In this document: one piece after another, positions 26,469 to 35,880 of the stretch
Numbering within the stretch: the stretch's first letter is position 1
Layout of the letters: each line of letters begins with the position of its first letter
NCBI GenBank assembly: GCA_021151805.1
Contig: JAGKWN010000031.1
Span: 1 to 39,211 of the forward strand
DNA from: Cytophagaceae bacterium
GTDB lineage: Bacteria; Bacteroidota; Bacteroidia; Cytophagales; Cytophagaceae
Length of the DNA: 39,211 bases
Direction: 5' to 3'
Translations under genes and position numbers: made by a program
Notes under the pieces: generated by a model
Told to the model about the DNA's origin: nothing
Databases searched by the model: none
Seen by the model: only the letters and a program-made list of their open reading frames with translations

Positions 26469-27647
26469 TTATGTAGTTACAGTTCCTTTCTGTGATTTCT
26501 GTAAAAACTTGTCATATATTTCAAGAATGCTTTTCAAATTCTTTTCAGGGGTGAATGAATTTTTATAGCTCTCAAATGCATTCTGTCTTAATTTCACTTT
26601 GTCTGCAACCGAATCCAACGCGTCAATTGCCTGATTGAGGCCTGCTGCATTTGATGGATCAAACAAGAAGCCGTTATAACCATCCTTTATAAGTTCTGTA
26701 ACCCCGCCCATTTTAGCACCTATTACCGGGGTAGCATGCGCAAATGCTTCCACAATGGTGCGACCAAATGGTTCGTGCCATTTAGACGGAAAGATTAATG
26801 CTTTCGCCCTGGATACTATTTTATACGAATCATTTAATGGCAGCTTTCCAAGATATTCAATATTGGAATGCATTTTACTGGCCTGAATGACTTCATCCTT
26901 TAACGGACCATCACCAATGATCAGTAATCTCTTTTTGTTTTTTTGAAAAGCATCCAATAAAATATCTATTCCTTTTTCTGTAGATATGCGTCCTAAATAA
27001 ACATAATAATCTTCAGGCTCATATACCGGAGGCAAATCTGTAACAACAAAGTTATATTTGACATGCAGCTTGTCTGCTTTAAAGCCTCCTTTTTTTAATT
27101 GGTCTTTTACAAATTCACTTATGCAAATATAACCGTCAACCTTCGCATCCCATGTATTCAATATATTATGTACAGCAAGCATGCCTACTGTCACACTTGT
27201 TGCTCCTAAGCTTTCTCTGTAACATTTTTTCATCAAAGCCGGATAAGGAATCGTTTTCCCAACGCATTGCTCACATACCGCCCCATGAACATACATCAAA
27301 CCATTCGGACATATTAAGCGGTAATTTCTTACCGTCATGATTATTTTTGTTCCTGCTTTTTGGGCTGCATAAAATATACTGGGAGAAAACAACGGGAAGA
27401 AATTCTGCACATGAATAATGTCATACTTATTCTCTTTTATTTTTTTCAGTAATAATTGATGATATTTTTTTGACCATACGGTATTAATCGCAAGGCCAAT
27501 CATATTTTCATTTTCAATGCTGTCATTTGTAATGATCAATGTTTCCAGATCCAGTCCGCTGTCTTTCAACAATGCAGCTTCTGCATTCGTGGAAACATCC
27601 TCCCCGCCCATAATCTTATATCTATTATGTATCATCAAAACTTTCAT
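26469..27647 (-). CDS. GT4-type glycosyltransferase, tandem paralogue A
   Basis: The 392-residue GT-B enzyme starts MKVLMIHNRYKIMGGEDVST. The N-terminal domain contains HVQNFFPLFSPSIFYAA and a four-Cys set at Cys113, 125, 128 and 142. The C-terminal donor-binding domain has YYVYLGRISTEKG, IIGDGPL and EPFGRTIVEAFAHATPVIG, whose E-x7-E pattern is the GT4 retaining-enzyme signature. It is one of three tandem paralogues. In my hand alignment its first 201 residues are about 81 percent identical to paralogue B, but the rest only about 46 percent. The C-terminus is slightly longer (KSQKGTVTT). The donor sugar is not known. Confidence 0.93.
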   Translation of the reverse strand: MKVLMIHNRYKIMGGEDVSTNAEAALLKDSGLDLETLIITNDSIENENMIGLAINTVWSKKYHQLLLKKIKENKYDIIHVQNFFPLFSPSIFYAAQKAGTKIIMTVRNYRLICPNGLMYVHGAVCEQCVGKTIPYPALMKKCYRESLGATSVTVGMLAVHNILNTWDAKVDGYICISEFVKDQLKKGGFKADKLHVKYNFVVTDLPPVYEPEDYYVYLGRISTEKGIDILLDAFQKNKKRLLIIGDGPLKDEVIQASKMHSNIEYLGKLPLNDSYKIVSRAKALIFPSKWHEPFGRTIVEAFAHATPVIGAKMGGVTELIKDGYNGFLFDPSNAAGLNQAIDALDSVADKVKLRQNAFESYKNSFTPEKNLKSILEIYDKFLQKSQKGTVTT

Positions 27648-27711
27648 ACAAATGCCATTTTCATAAAATATACTTAGTTAAAATCGGGATTTATAAGCTG
27701 GAGTTTTCTTA

Positions 27712-28866
27712 TTAAGAAGTTAACACTTTATTATAAATTTCCATAACAGAATCATAATTCATATTGGAAGTAAATTTTTTCTGATATGAATCAAATGCTC
27801 CCCGGCGCATCAATTCTGCATTTTCAAAGTTTTCAAATTTCGTAATGGTTTCCTGCAGAGCTGTTGCTTGATAAGGATCAAACAGAAAACCATTAACACC
27901 ATCCTGAATCAATTCGCTGATACCTCCCAAGGCAGAACCTATCACAGGTGTGCCATGCGCAAAGGCTTCTGCAATTGTTCTTCCAAAAGGTTCATCTGAT
28001 TGCGAAGGGGCAATCAGCGCTTTTGCTTTTGCTATTCTTCTATAGGTTTCTTCTAAGGGCAACTCTCCTGCAAATGTAATGTTGGCATTTCTACGGGCAA
28101 ACGATTCAGCCATTTCGTTTAAAGGTCCGTCGCCTACAATCATCAACTCCTTTTTGTTTTCTTCGAACGTCTTTAACAATAATGGAAGCCCCTTTTGATC
28201 TGATGTTCTACCAACAAAAATATAGTATCCTTCAGAAGTAAATTCAGGAGCCACAGGACTCGTAACAAAGTTGTACTTTACATGCAACTTGCCTGAGTCA
28301 AAACCGCTTTTAATCAACTGCTGTTTTACAAATGCACTGATGCAGATATAGCCATCTACTTTATTGCTCCAGGTGTTTAATATATTATGTACACCCAACA
28401 TGCCAACAATAGCAGTAGTAGCACCCATATCGTCCCGATAACATTTTTTCATGATGGCAGGATATGGAATAGTCTTGCCAACACAATCCCTGCAGATTTT
28501 TCCATGTACATACATCAAACCATTCGGACAAATCAATCTGTAATTGCGAATTGTCATGACAATTTTTGTTCCTGCCTTCTTTGCTGCATAAAAAATGCTG
28601 GGTGAAAACAACGGAAAAAAATTCTGCACATGGATAATATCGTACTTATTCTCTTTTATCTTATCCAGTAATAATTGATGATACTTCTTAGACCAAATGG
28701 TATTGATCGCCAGATTGATTTTATTTTCATTTTCAATACTGTCATTTGTAATGATCCATTTCTCTATGTCTATACCGCCGCTTTTCAGCATTTCAGCTTC
28801 AACGTTGGTAGACACATCTTCCCCCCCTGTGATCTTATATCTATTATGTATCATCAAAACCTTCAT
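27712..28866 (-). CDS. GT4-type glycosyltransferase, tandem paralogue B (mosaic of its neighbours)
   Basis: The 384-residue enzyme has the same layout as its neighbours, with Cys113, 125, 128 and 142 and the donor motif EPFGRTIAEAFAHGTPVIG. Its halves have different relatives. Residues 1-201 are about 81 percent identical to paralogue A and about 60 percent to paralogue C. Residues 202-384 are about 46 percent identical to A and about 70 percent to C (hand alignments). Residues 69-95 match A without a change, and 214-231 match C without a change. The switch falls at about 28264, at the join of the two GT-B domains. The gene starts 15 bases after the paralogue C stop. It is intact, so both recombinant halves are presumably functional. 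Confidence 0.93.
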   Translation of the reverse strand: MKVLMIHNRYKITGGEDVSTNVEAEMLKSGGIDIEKWIITNDSIENENKINLAINTIWSKKYHQLLLDKIKENKYDIIHVQNFFPLFSPSIFYAAKKAGTKIVMTIRNYRLICPNGLMYVHGKICRDCVGKTIPYPAIMKKCYRDDMGATTAIVGMLGVHNILNTWSNKVDGYICISAFVKQQLIKSGFDSGKLHVKYNFVTSPVAPEFTSEGYYIFVGRTSDQKGLPLLLKTFEENKKELMIVGDGPLNEMAESFARRNANITFAGELPLEETYRRIAKAKALIAPSQSDEPFGRTIAEAFAHGTPVIGSALGGISELIQDGVNGFLFDPYQATALQETITKFENFENAELMRRGAFDSYQKKFTSNMNYDSVMEIYNKVLTS

Positions 28867-28881
28867 ACAGACATTCAGGGC

Positions 28882-30054
28882 TTATTTTGCAGATTTATCA
28901 GCAGATAATACATGATTATATATTTCCATGATCCGATCATAATTATAATCAGAGGTAAATTTTTTCTGGTATGAATCAAATGCATTCCTTCTCATTACAT
29001 TCGGTTCTGAAGTATGTTCAAATCTGGCGATGGTATTTAACAGATCTGCATCTTTATAAGGATCAAACAGAAATCCATTGACACCTTCCTGGATCAATTC
29101 ACTGATACCACCCAGATCAGAACCTAGCACAGGAGTTCCGTGTGCAAAAGCTTCTGCTATAGTCCGGCCAAATGGTTCGTGTGATTGTGATGGTAAAATC
29201 AATGCCTTTGCTCCTGCAATTTTTTTATAGGTTTCCTCAAGAGATAACTTACCTACATAATGAATGTTACTGTTGCGTCGGGCATATTCTTCAACCAAAT
29301 CATTTAAAGGCCCATCGCCAACAATCATAAGTTTTTTGTCACTATTCTCAAAAGTATTCAGTAATAATGGAAGCCCCTTCTGGTCTGAAGTACGCCCAAC
29401 AAAAATGTAATAATCGCCGGCAACAAAATGAGGCTCAACAATGCTTGAAACAAAATTATGTTTAACATGCAATTGCTCATTTTTAAAGCCAACATCTACC
29501 AATTGTTTTTTCAGGAAATCTGAAATGCAGACAATACCATCAATCTTATTTTTCCAGGTCTGAATAATATTGTGTACACTCAACATAGCCACAGTAGCAG
29601 CCGTCGCAGAAAAACTTCCTCTATAACATTTTTTAAAAAGTGCGGGATAGGGGATCGCTTTGCCAACGCATGCTGAACAGATTTCATTGTTTATATACAT
29701 CAGCGCATTCGGGCAGATCAACCGATAATTGTGTGCTGTCATGATTACCTTTGCCCCGGCTTTTCTTGCGGCATAAAATATACTCGGAGAAAGTAAGGGG
29801 AAAAAGTTATGTACGTGCACGATTTCGAATTTTTCTCTTTTTATTTTATCGAGCAGCTCTTTATAATATTTCTTAGACCAGACAGTATCTACAGCTAAAC
29901 GAACGTTATTTATATCGTCATCAATTGAATCATTGGAAACATGAAACAACTCTACTTCATTGCCATGTTTTCGGAGCAATTCAACCTCCTCTAAAGTCTG
30001 AATATCCTCTCCTCCTAAAATCTTATACTTATTATGTATAATCAATATTTTCAT
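28882..30054 (-). CDS. GT4-type glycosyltransferase, tandem paralogue C
   Basis: The 390-residue GT-B enzyme starts MKILIIHNKYKILGGEDIQT. It keeps the four-Cys set (shifted by one residue: Cys114, 126, 129, 143) and the donor-domain motifs YYIFVGRTSDQKG, IVGDGPLN and EPFGRTIAEAFAHGTPVLG. Its C-terminal half is close to paralogue B, while its N-terminal half is the most divergent of the three. The start codon overlaps the stop of the upstream glycosyltransferase by four bases (ATGA at 30051-30054), which implies translational coupling. It should add a sugar to the growing lipid-linked repeat unit; the identity is unknown. Confidence 0.93.
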   Translation of the reverse strand: MKILIIHNKYKILGGEDIQTLEEVELLRKHGNEVELFHVSNDSIDDDINNVRLAVDTVWSKKYYKELLDKIKREKFEIVHVHNFFPLLSPSIFYAARKAGAKVIMTAHNYRLICPNALMYINNEICSACVGKAIPYPALFKKCYRGSFSATAATVAMLSVHNIIQTWKNKIDGIVCISDFLKKQLVDVGFKNEQLHVKHNFVSSIVEPHFVAGDYYIFVGRTSDQKGLPLLLNTFENSDKKLMIVGDGPLNDLVEEYARRNSNIHYVGKLSLEETYKKIAGAKALILPSQSHEPFGRTIAEAFAHGTPVLGSDLGGISELIQEGVNGFLFDPYKDADLLNTIARFEHTSEPNVMRRNAFDSYQKKFTSDYNYDRIMEIYNHVLSADKSAK

Positions 30055-31202
30055 ACACGAAGTTGTAAAAGAGTTTTGAAAAATGTTTCGGGAGAATAAG
30101 TTTCAAAAAAACGCTGAAAGTTTTCTGAAGAAAAATCCTTGTTAAGAATCTCTACCAATGCTTTCGAAATTTCTGTTTCACTTTTAGGGTCACAGGTAAT
30201 TCCTAAGCCATTTTTTTCGATTAGTTCTTTCAACAAGCCTACGTTAGCGCCTATAACTTTTTTATTATGCAAGGCTGCACGTCCCAACAATCCACTAGAT
30301 CCGTAAAAGTCTTTATAGATCAACAAACAAACAGTTGCGCTATGGAAATAGTTGTCCATTTCTTCGTCTGTAACAAAGCCAGACTTTATAGTAATTCTTT
30401 TATCTCTATGAATGCCTGGCAGATTGTTTACAAGGTCGTGCAAGTAGGTTAAATAAGATTGTTCCGCATGCCCTACAATCAAAAGCTCAGCTTTGGTAGT
30501 AAAATTTGTTGCAGCAAAAGCATTTACGATCGTGGTTATATTTTTACGCTCATTCATCGAGCCGAAAATTAAAAACTTAACAACACCATCTTCTTCATAA
30601 GATTTAAGTGAAGATGGGTATGAAAAGATCGGGTCCTGTAAAAATTTAAATTGATTCGTGTTATGAAATTTGTTTAGAAACTTCACTCCTTCTTCATCAT
30701 TCAAAATGAATACATTCTCAACATTCTTTTTAGATATAAGAAATTTTTCGGCAATGATTTTTTTAAATCGTTGAATGCGGCTTGCCAGCTTAGATTTAAA
30801 CGTATCAGAAGAATGTGTGATCCGGTGATGCGGTCTGAATAAAACCCCTGAAAGCTTGAATGAAAAGGCAGACCTGAATATCGGAAACTGATATTGATCC
30901 AGATCCATGAAAATTAAATGGTCGACATTAAGCTCATTAGCAATTGTTACAGCTTTTTTAAAAAGTCTGATTTTATCCTTCATGCTTACGTTACTCCAGC
31001 AATTATCATTCAGGAAATGTACATCATCTTTTAGTATATCAGGGAAGCTCAGAAAATCTTTTGCTTCTTCATTATATAAAAAAGTATACCTTCGATCGGT
31101 GCTGCCTTTGATCTTAGCAATACCATTAATGATGTATTGGTTGTACCCAATATAATGACCTTTTTTTTGAATATTTAAATCGCAAATTAAATAGTGTGTC
31201 AT
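30051..31202 (-). CDS. Divergent GT4-like glycosyltransferase
   Basis: The 383-residue protein starts MTHYLICDLNIQKKGHYIGY, unlike the other glycosyltransferases here. Its C-terminal half has GT-B features: VVKFLIFGSMNERKNITTIVNAF, ELLIVGHAEQ, ITIKSGFVTDEEMDNYF and CLLIYKDFYGSSGLLGRAALHNKKVIGANVG. The E-x7-E motif is not clean: the region reads SSGLLGRAALHNKKVI instead of a typical acidic pair. It may therefore use a variant donor site or belong to a GT4 subgroup without the first Glu. It overlaps the following gene by four bases and starts ten bases after the previous stop. Confidence 0.85.
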   Translation of the reverse strand: MTHYLICDLNIQKKGHYIGYNQYIINGIAKIKGSTDRRYTFLYNEEAKDFLSFPDILKDDVHFLNDNCWSNVSMKDKIRLFKKAVTIANELNVDHLIFMDLDQYQFPIFRSAFSFKLSGVLFRPHHRITHSSDTFKSKLASRIQRFKKIIAEKFLISKKNVENVFILNDEEGVKFLNKFHNTNQFKFLQDPIFSYPSSLKSYEEDGVVKFLIFGSMNERKNITTIVNAFAATNFTTKAELLIVGHAEQSYLTYLHDLVNNLPGIHRDKRITIKSGFVTDEEMDNYFHSATVCLLIYKDFYGSSGLLGRAALHNKKVIGANVGLLKELIEKNGLGITCDPKSETEISKALVEILNKDFSSENFQRFFETYSPETFFKTLLQLRV

Positions 31203-31212
31203 AATACGCTAC

Positions 31213-32421
31213 CTATAATATTTCTTTTACGAAATGTTCAATTCTTTTACTCCATAATTGTTGCTGCCCGATTTTATAAGCATTCAACGAATACTGATGA
31301 TATTTTTCAGGATCAGAAATTATAGTTCGAATACCTGTTGCCAGTTTCTGTGCATAGCTTGTTTCTCTTCGTTCAACAGGTACACGTATTCCAGCTGTTA
31401 CCGGCACCTGCTCTTTCATGCCCTGATGATCCAGCGTTACAACAGGAAGACTGTATGCCATGCATTCAAATACCTGCATCGGGCATGAATCAATTAAACT
31501 TGGGAACAATAAAAGATGAGCCTTTGAAAAGATATCTTTCAATGTATCATAAGAGACTTTGCCTGTAAAAGTTGTTTTCGACTGAAGGTTATACGTCGAA
31601 ATTAACTCCTGAGATGCCTGCATTAACGGACCATCACCCACTATGAAAAAATGAAAATCCATGTCTGCAGGTAATGCAGCTACAGCCTCAATGGTAAGAT
31701 TAAGGCCTTTTCTCGGAATAATGCTTCCGATCCATAAAATATTAACAACTCCGTCTATTTCCCTTTCAATAAAGTCCATGCGAAAATTTTCCGGTAGCCC
31801 CGCGTCAAACATGCGGATCAGGTTTGCAGAAGAATACTTTCTTACAATAGCTGCAGCAATGTCATTCGAAACCAATATGCGATCCGAACTGTTAATAGAA
31901 GCTGCTACTGTAGGATTAATAAAAGACAAAAAACCTGCGATCTTATATTTTACAGCTTCAAGATAATAATCACGCCCAAGATATTTTTTCAATGACTTGT
32001 CAGGCAATTCTCCTCCGCCCAATGGCCCTATAACAAGCTTTAGTTTTGTATTATATACAGGTGTGCCAAATTTAATAGAGCTGAAAGTGACATGGTGCAC
32101 ATGATCAAATTCGTATTTCGCAATTAGTTGCTTTACTCTCTTTCTTGCTTTAATCAGCCAGAGATAGTAATGCAGATACTCACCCACAATCGGTATCTTT
32201 TTCGTGTTGCGTGCAATATTGTATCCTGAAAAATGGAATATCAAATTCGAAAAATTATTTTCCTTACAGAATTTTTCAATCTGCGCTACATACCTATCAG
32301 ATGTTACACAATGTATGGTGTACCCATTCTGAATATAGCCCATCAGCCAGCTCCAGCCATTTCCAGGCTCAGACCCTCTATTTGGGCAACACGTATAAGC
32401 AGAAATTAAAACTGTCTTCAA
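31213..32421 (-). CDS. GT4-type glycosyltransferase
   Basis: The 402-residue GT-B enzyme begins with SAYTCCPNRGSEPGNGWSW, the same opening as the enzyme at 21712-22902. A VIGPLGGGELPD segment follows in the N-terminal domain. The C-terminal donor domain includes ILWIGSIIPRKGLNL, IVGDGPL and LLFPSLIDSCPMQVFECMAYSLPVV, then LDHQGMKEQVP. The last about 20 residues (QQQLWSKRIEHFVKEIL) form the usual C-terminal helix that packs back on the N-domain. It lies five bases after the deacetylase stop. It is expected to be cytoplasmic and membrane-associated, acting in repeat-unit assembly. Confidence 0.92.
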   Translation of the reverse strand: MKTVLISAYTCCPNRGSEPGNGWSWLMGYIQNGYTIHCVTSDRYVAQIEKFCKENNFSNLIFHFSGYNIARNTKKIPIVGEYLHYYLWLIKARKRVKQLIAKYEFDHVHHVTFSSIKFGTPVYNTKLKLVIGPLGGGELPDKSLKKYLGRDYYLEAVKYKIAGFLSFINPTVAASINSSDRILVSNDIAAAIVRKYSSANLIRMFDAGLPENFRMDFIEREIDGVVNILWIGSIIPRKGLNLTIEAVAALPADMDFHFFIVGDGPLMQASQELISTYNLQSKTTFTGKVSYDTLKDIFSKAHLLLFPSLIDSCPMQVFECMAYSLPVVTLDHQGMKEQVPVTAGIRVPVERRETSYAQKLATGIRTIISDPEKYHQYSLNAYKIGQQQLWSKRIEHFVKEIL

Positions 32422-32426
32422 AAGGT

Positions 32427-33143
32427 TTAATTTTTATATTGTAATAAGCCTTCGTTGCTTACATAAGCAATATCAGGCAGATTAGACATGGCTTTGAACA
32501 ATTCCTCCAATTCGTTCCACAAATTAAATTCTTCTATCTCCCATGAATGCCCCCACAAATGAAAGCAGCCTCCATGTATTTGAATATGCTCTAAATAATA
32601 TTCAAGATTCTTCCGTAATGATCCGGAACTGCCTGACTTGAGATACAAAAGCAAAGATTGAATTTTAAATCGTTTCGCCAGGTGTTTGTAATACGTAAAT
32701 GATGAATGATTGTAAACCTGCATGGTAGTGGGAATTACATAGTCTTTGGTATCAAACCACGGATTCAATAATTCTGTTGTACGTATGATTTTAAACCCAG
32801 TATTAAATGCATACTCCGTTGCAGGCTGATTGATCACGCCGCCGGGGAAACAAAATGACATTGGATTCTTTCCTAATAAATCTGATAACCATAAATAACA
32901 CCCTTCAATTTCTGCTTTAAATATTTTTTCTGAAATTGTATTCATCCGGGCATGATTCATGGTATGCCCGCCGATTTCAAATCTTTTCGACAACTCAATT
33001 ACTTCCTTTTCATTCATAACTGCATGCTCATCATTAGCTGCAGGTATATAAAACGTAGCGGCCAGATTATACTTATCAAGCAAGTCTGCCAAACGAAAGT
33101 CCTTTATATGTCCGTCATCCCAACTTGTCGTAATCAATTTCAT
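32427..33143 (-). CDS. Polysaccharide deacetylase (CE4/NodB-like)
   Basis: The 238-residue protein has the NodB-fold motifs in order. TSWDDG carries the catalytic base and metal Asp (Asp9, Asp10). GGHTMNH carries the metal-binding His60 and His64. FCFPGG is motif 3, and a late HLWGHSWE segment holds the last conserved His. CE4 enzymes remove N- or O-acetyl groups from glycans using a divalent metal. No signal peptide is seen, which would place it in the cytoplasm, acting on lipid-linked intermediates rather than finished polymer. It lies between the polymerase-like gene (20-base gap) and a glycosyltransferase (5-base gap). The substrate is inferred from context. Confidence 0.92.
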   Translation of the reverse strand: MKLITTSWDDGHIKDFRLADLLDKYNLAATFYIPAANDEHAVMNEKEVIELSKRFEIGGHTMNHARMNTISEKIFKAEIEGCYLWLSDLLGKNPMSFCFPGGVINQPATEYAFNTGFKIIRTTELLNPWFDTKDYVIPTTMQVYNHSSFTYYKHLAKRFKIQSLLLYLKSGSSGSLRKNLEYYLEHIQIHGGCFHLWGHSWEIEEFNLWNELEELFKAMSNLPDIAYVSNEGLLQYKN

Positions 33144-33163
33144 ATTTCTATGCTACAATTATA

Positions 33164-34384
33164 TTACTGAGATGTTTCTTCTTTAAGTACTGGTACATCC
33201 TGCTCTTGTTTCATCAACTTGAGCGAATAACCAGCTAAAAGAAATATAAGCGAATATTGAAAACTGAAATACGGATTGTTCTCTATAAACATCAACAATA
33301 GTTCTGTAAAAAGGAATGTTGAAATAAAAAGCACCAGCCTATTATTTCCATTCCAGAAAATGCCTTTTACAAAGGCATAAAAGATTGGGGCGATATATAA
33401 GAAATACCAGAAGAAGCCGCCCTTAAGTAACAGCTGTAGAAAGCCTACTTCCACAGAAAATCTTTCATAATGATCTGCATATGTTTGGAAATGGATTAGG
33501 ATCATCAAAAAATATTCGCTGAAATACGTTCCAAGAAACCCTTTTCCAAAAATAAATTCACTGCCCTGCAAGTCGCCAAATACCTCGGTCCATAAAAAGC
33601 CTCTGGTATCTACATCATCAAAACTTTTTACACCAATAATATCTTTGAATAAAAATAAAATATCACCCAGGTTGGCAATGAAATGGTATAAACAAAATCC
33701 TGTTACCAATATCACAATCACTTTTAAAAAATTCATTTTCTTGCAAATACTAAATGCAATATATAATCCAACGAATAGAAGAATTCTCATGGCAATGATC
33801 CTGTAGTCAGATAGGTTACTGAAATAAAGCCCTCCTATCAATAATCCCCAGCTGAACACCACATAGCGCTTCAAATAGAGTGAGATAAAGAAAAACGGTA
33901 TAAATGCATTTGCACACACATAACCCTGGTAATATTTTACTTTACCAAATACCGGCAATAATAAAACCAATACAAAAACAAATAATACAACCTGAAGCGA
34001 TTTATAGATCGGCATGATATCGTCCATATTCGCGCCCACTACAAATAAAAAAATCGAGCCTACAGATAGCAGACTATATGGATTGTTGAGCAACGTTACC
34101 CAATTCAGATTGGGGTTCATCAGATCCTTGATCAGCAAGGATGATATAAAGACAAATAATACGGGTACATAGAACTGATAAAAGACAGGCATTTTAAATG
34201 AATCAATACCTGAAGTACTTGCCGTGTATACATTAAAAATTTCATACATGGCATAATATATAAATATGGAGAACAAGACTCTCTTATATAGATATAATGT
34301 TGGATCATCATAAAAGAAATTTGCCAGAAAGATCAGGAATAAAATCTTTGCCGACGTATCTTTTAAAAATGAAAACTGCTTCAT
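33164..34384 (-). CDS. O-antigen polymerase/ligase-like membrane protein (Wzy-like)
   Basis: The 406-residue protein has about eleven or twelve membrane segments and a large loop near 260-300 (GVKSFDDVDTRGFLWTEVFGD and FGKGFLGTYFSEY). Such a periplasmic loop with a conserved Arg and FGxG-type motif is typical of Wzy/WaaL-like proteins. Sequence conservation in this group is poor, so the call rests on topology, loop and context between the flippase and deacetylase genes. It would polymerise repeat units at the periplasmic side of the inner membrane. The C-terminus is short and acidic (QEQDVPVLKEETSQ). No other polymerase candidate is in the cluster. Confidence 0.8.
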   Translation of the reverse strand: MKQFSFLKDTSAKILFLIFLANFFYDDPTLYLYKRVLFSIFIYYAMYEIFNVYTASTSGIDSFKMPVFYQFYVPVLFVFISSLLIKDLMNPNLNWVTLLNNPYSLLSVGSIFLFVVGANMDDIMPIYKSLQVVLFVFVLVLLLPVFGKVKYYQGYVCANAFIPFFFISLYLKRYVVFSWGLLIGGLYFSNLSDYRIIAMRILLFVGLYIAFSICKKMNFLKVIVILVTGFCLYHFIANLGDILFLFKDIIGVKSFDDVDTRGFLWTEVFGDLQGSEFIFGKGFLGTYFSEYFLMILIHFQTYADHYERFSVEVGFLQLLLKGGFFWYFLYIAPIFYAFVKGIFWNGNNRLVLFISTFLFTELLLMFIENNPYFSFQYSLIFLLAGYSLKLMKQEQDVPVLKEETSQ

Positions 34385-34396
34385 AAACTACAAAGA

Positions 34397-35764
34397 TTAT
34401 TGCCAGATTTTTTTTGTGCTATTCGAATTCATAATGACTGCATATTGAATTCGCCATAATATAAAACCTATTACTACCCAAAATATATTGAGGAGTAAGA
34501 TACCTGTTAAACCAAGCTTTAAATGTTTAGCTAAGAAATACGCAAGCGGTACTTGCAGTACAATTGTTACTGCGCTATAAACAGCCTGCAGATTAACCCT
34601 GCCTACCCCATTGATAAATGAAACATAGCTTTCTTTAAAGGTGCCTATACCAACAAAAATCATCAGGAGTAAATTAACTTCGAAAGGTATTTTGATATCA
34701 TCTCCTATCCAATAAAAGTAGATTTGATCGCTCAATAAGAACATCAACACCAGAGGTATACAAAGAGCAAAATTCAACTTGTTACTTTTTGATACAGCAG
34801 ATCGTATCCAATTGTAATCTTTTAATGTGTATGCGTCTGTATAGGCTGGCCAAAGCGGTATCATGATCATGTATTGAAATATCGTAATAATACTGAATAG
34901 CCTGTAAGCAATATTGTAATAGGTGACATTTTGATTATCTACCAGATGAGCGATCAATATATTGTTTGACATCAGTATGGCGATTACTGAAATTTCGATA
35001 ATGAAAAATTTTGCACTTACTCCAAAAACATTTTTAAAGTGCTTTTTAGAAGCAAACACCATCTTCGGTTGAATATCTTTAAAGATACCTAAATACAGAA
35101 CCAGTGTGGCGATCAATAAAACTATGGGATATGTAAAACTCAAGACGCAGCACAAGAAGATAAACTTACTGCTGAACATATCTCCCATAAGTACAATGCA
35201 TATAAGTGCTATCAGATTTCCGGCAACTTGTATACTACTTAGAACAAAATGTTTTTGTTTGGATTTCAATACATGATTGATCGGTTTAAGCAAAAAAGAA
35301 AAACAGAAAGAAACATACATCAAATAGATAGCCGTACGGAGTTCCGCTTTATTAATGGTGGTATTGAAAACTACATTCCAGTCAATAAAATTGCTTGCCA
35401 CAAAAAAGATTAAACTAAGTGGCAATATTATTACAGCTAAAAAATAATACGTTGTCGATAAATAGATCCTGGCTGACTGTATGTCATTTTTTGCAAAAGA
35501 TTCAGTAAGCTTATTGGTTAAGCCGCTTGATAATCCAAAGTCAAATAAATTAAACCACACAATAACTGAAGATAATGTTAACCATACACCATAGGTACTG
35601 GCTTCGGTATATTTTAATGAAACAGGAATCAGTGTGAGTGTAATAGCCATACTGATCGCCTTTACAAAAAAAGATCCTAATACATTAATCAAAAGTTTTT
35701 TACTTCTCTCCTGTTTGGCAAGTTTATCAATTTGTACACCTAACAACTGAAGGAAATAAGTCAT
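34397..35764 (-). CDS. Polysaccharide flippase (Wzx-type), first of the cluster
   Basis: The 455-residue protein has about twelve to fourteen membrane segments of the MOP superfamily. The N-terminal region (LINVLGSFFVKAISMAITLTLIPVSLKYTEAS, shown in part) and TYGVWLTLSS and FDFGLSSGLTNKL resemble flippases with a MATE-like fold. It would flip the undecaprenyl-linked repeat unit. It lies 12 bases upstream of the polymerase-like gene, a common Wzx-Wzy pairing. Its weak resemblance to the flippase at 25096-26403 argues against a recent duplication. A gap of 116 bases separates it from the kinase gene; that gap holds only AT-rich sequence and a weak short hairpin. Confidence 0.9.
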   Translation of the reverse strand: MTYFLQLLGVQIDKLAKQERSKKLLINVLGSFFVKAISMAITLTLIPVSLKYTEASTYGVWLTLSSVIVWFNLFDFGLSSGLTNKLTESFAKNDIQSARIYLSTTYYFLAVIILPLSLIFFVASNFIDWNVVFNTTINKAELRTAIYLMYVSFCFSFLLKPINHVLKSKQKHFVLSSIQVAGNLIALICIVLMGDMFSSKFIFLCCVLSFTYPIVLLIATLVLYLGIFKDIQPKMVFASKKHFKNVFGVSAKFFIIEISVIAILMSNNILIAHLVDNQNVTYYNIAYRLFSIITIFQYMIMIPLWPAYTDAYTLKDYNWIRSAVSKSNKLNFALCIPLVLMFLLSDQIYFYWIGDDIKIPFEVNLLLMIFVGIGTFKESYVSFINGVGRVNLQAVYSAVTIVLQVPLAYFLAKHLKLGLTGILLLNIFWVVIGFILWRIQYAVIMNSNSTKKIWQ

Positions 35765-35880
35765 CTTGTATTATAATTATTTAAAATAAATCTTCTTCCT
35801 TTTTTAAATAGCAGAAAAGCGATGCTTCTATATATCTAAAAATTGGGTTTAACAGGCTTGTTCTCAACTCTTAATCAACC

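Noticed and set aside
26469..30054. Three glycosyltransferase genes as fragments of one broken gene or an assembly duplication
   Set aside because: Each is full length with its own start and stop and the copies differ at many positions throughout.
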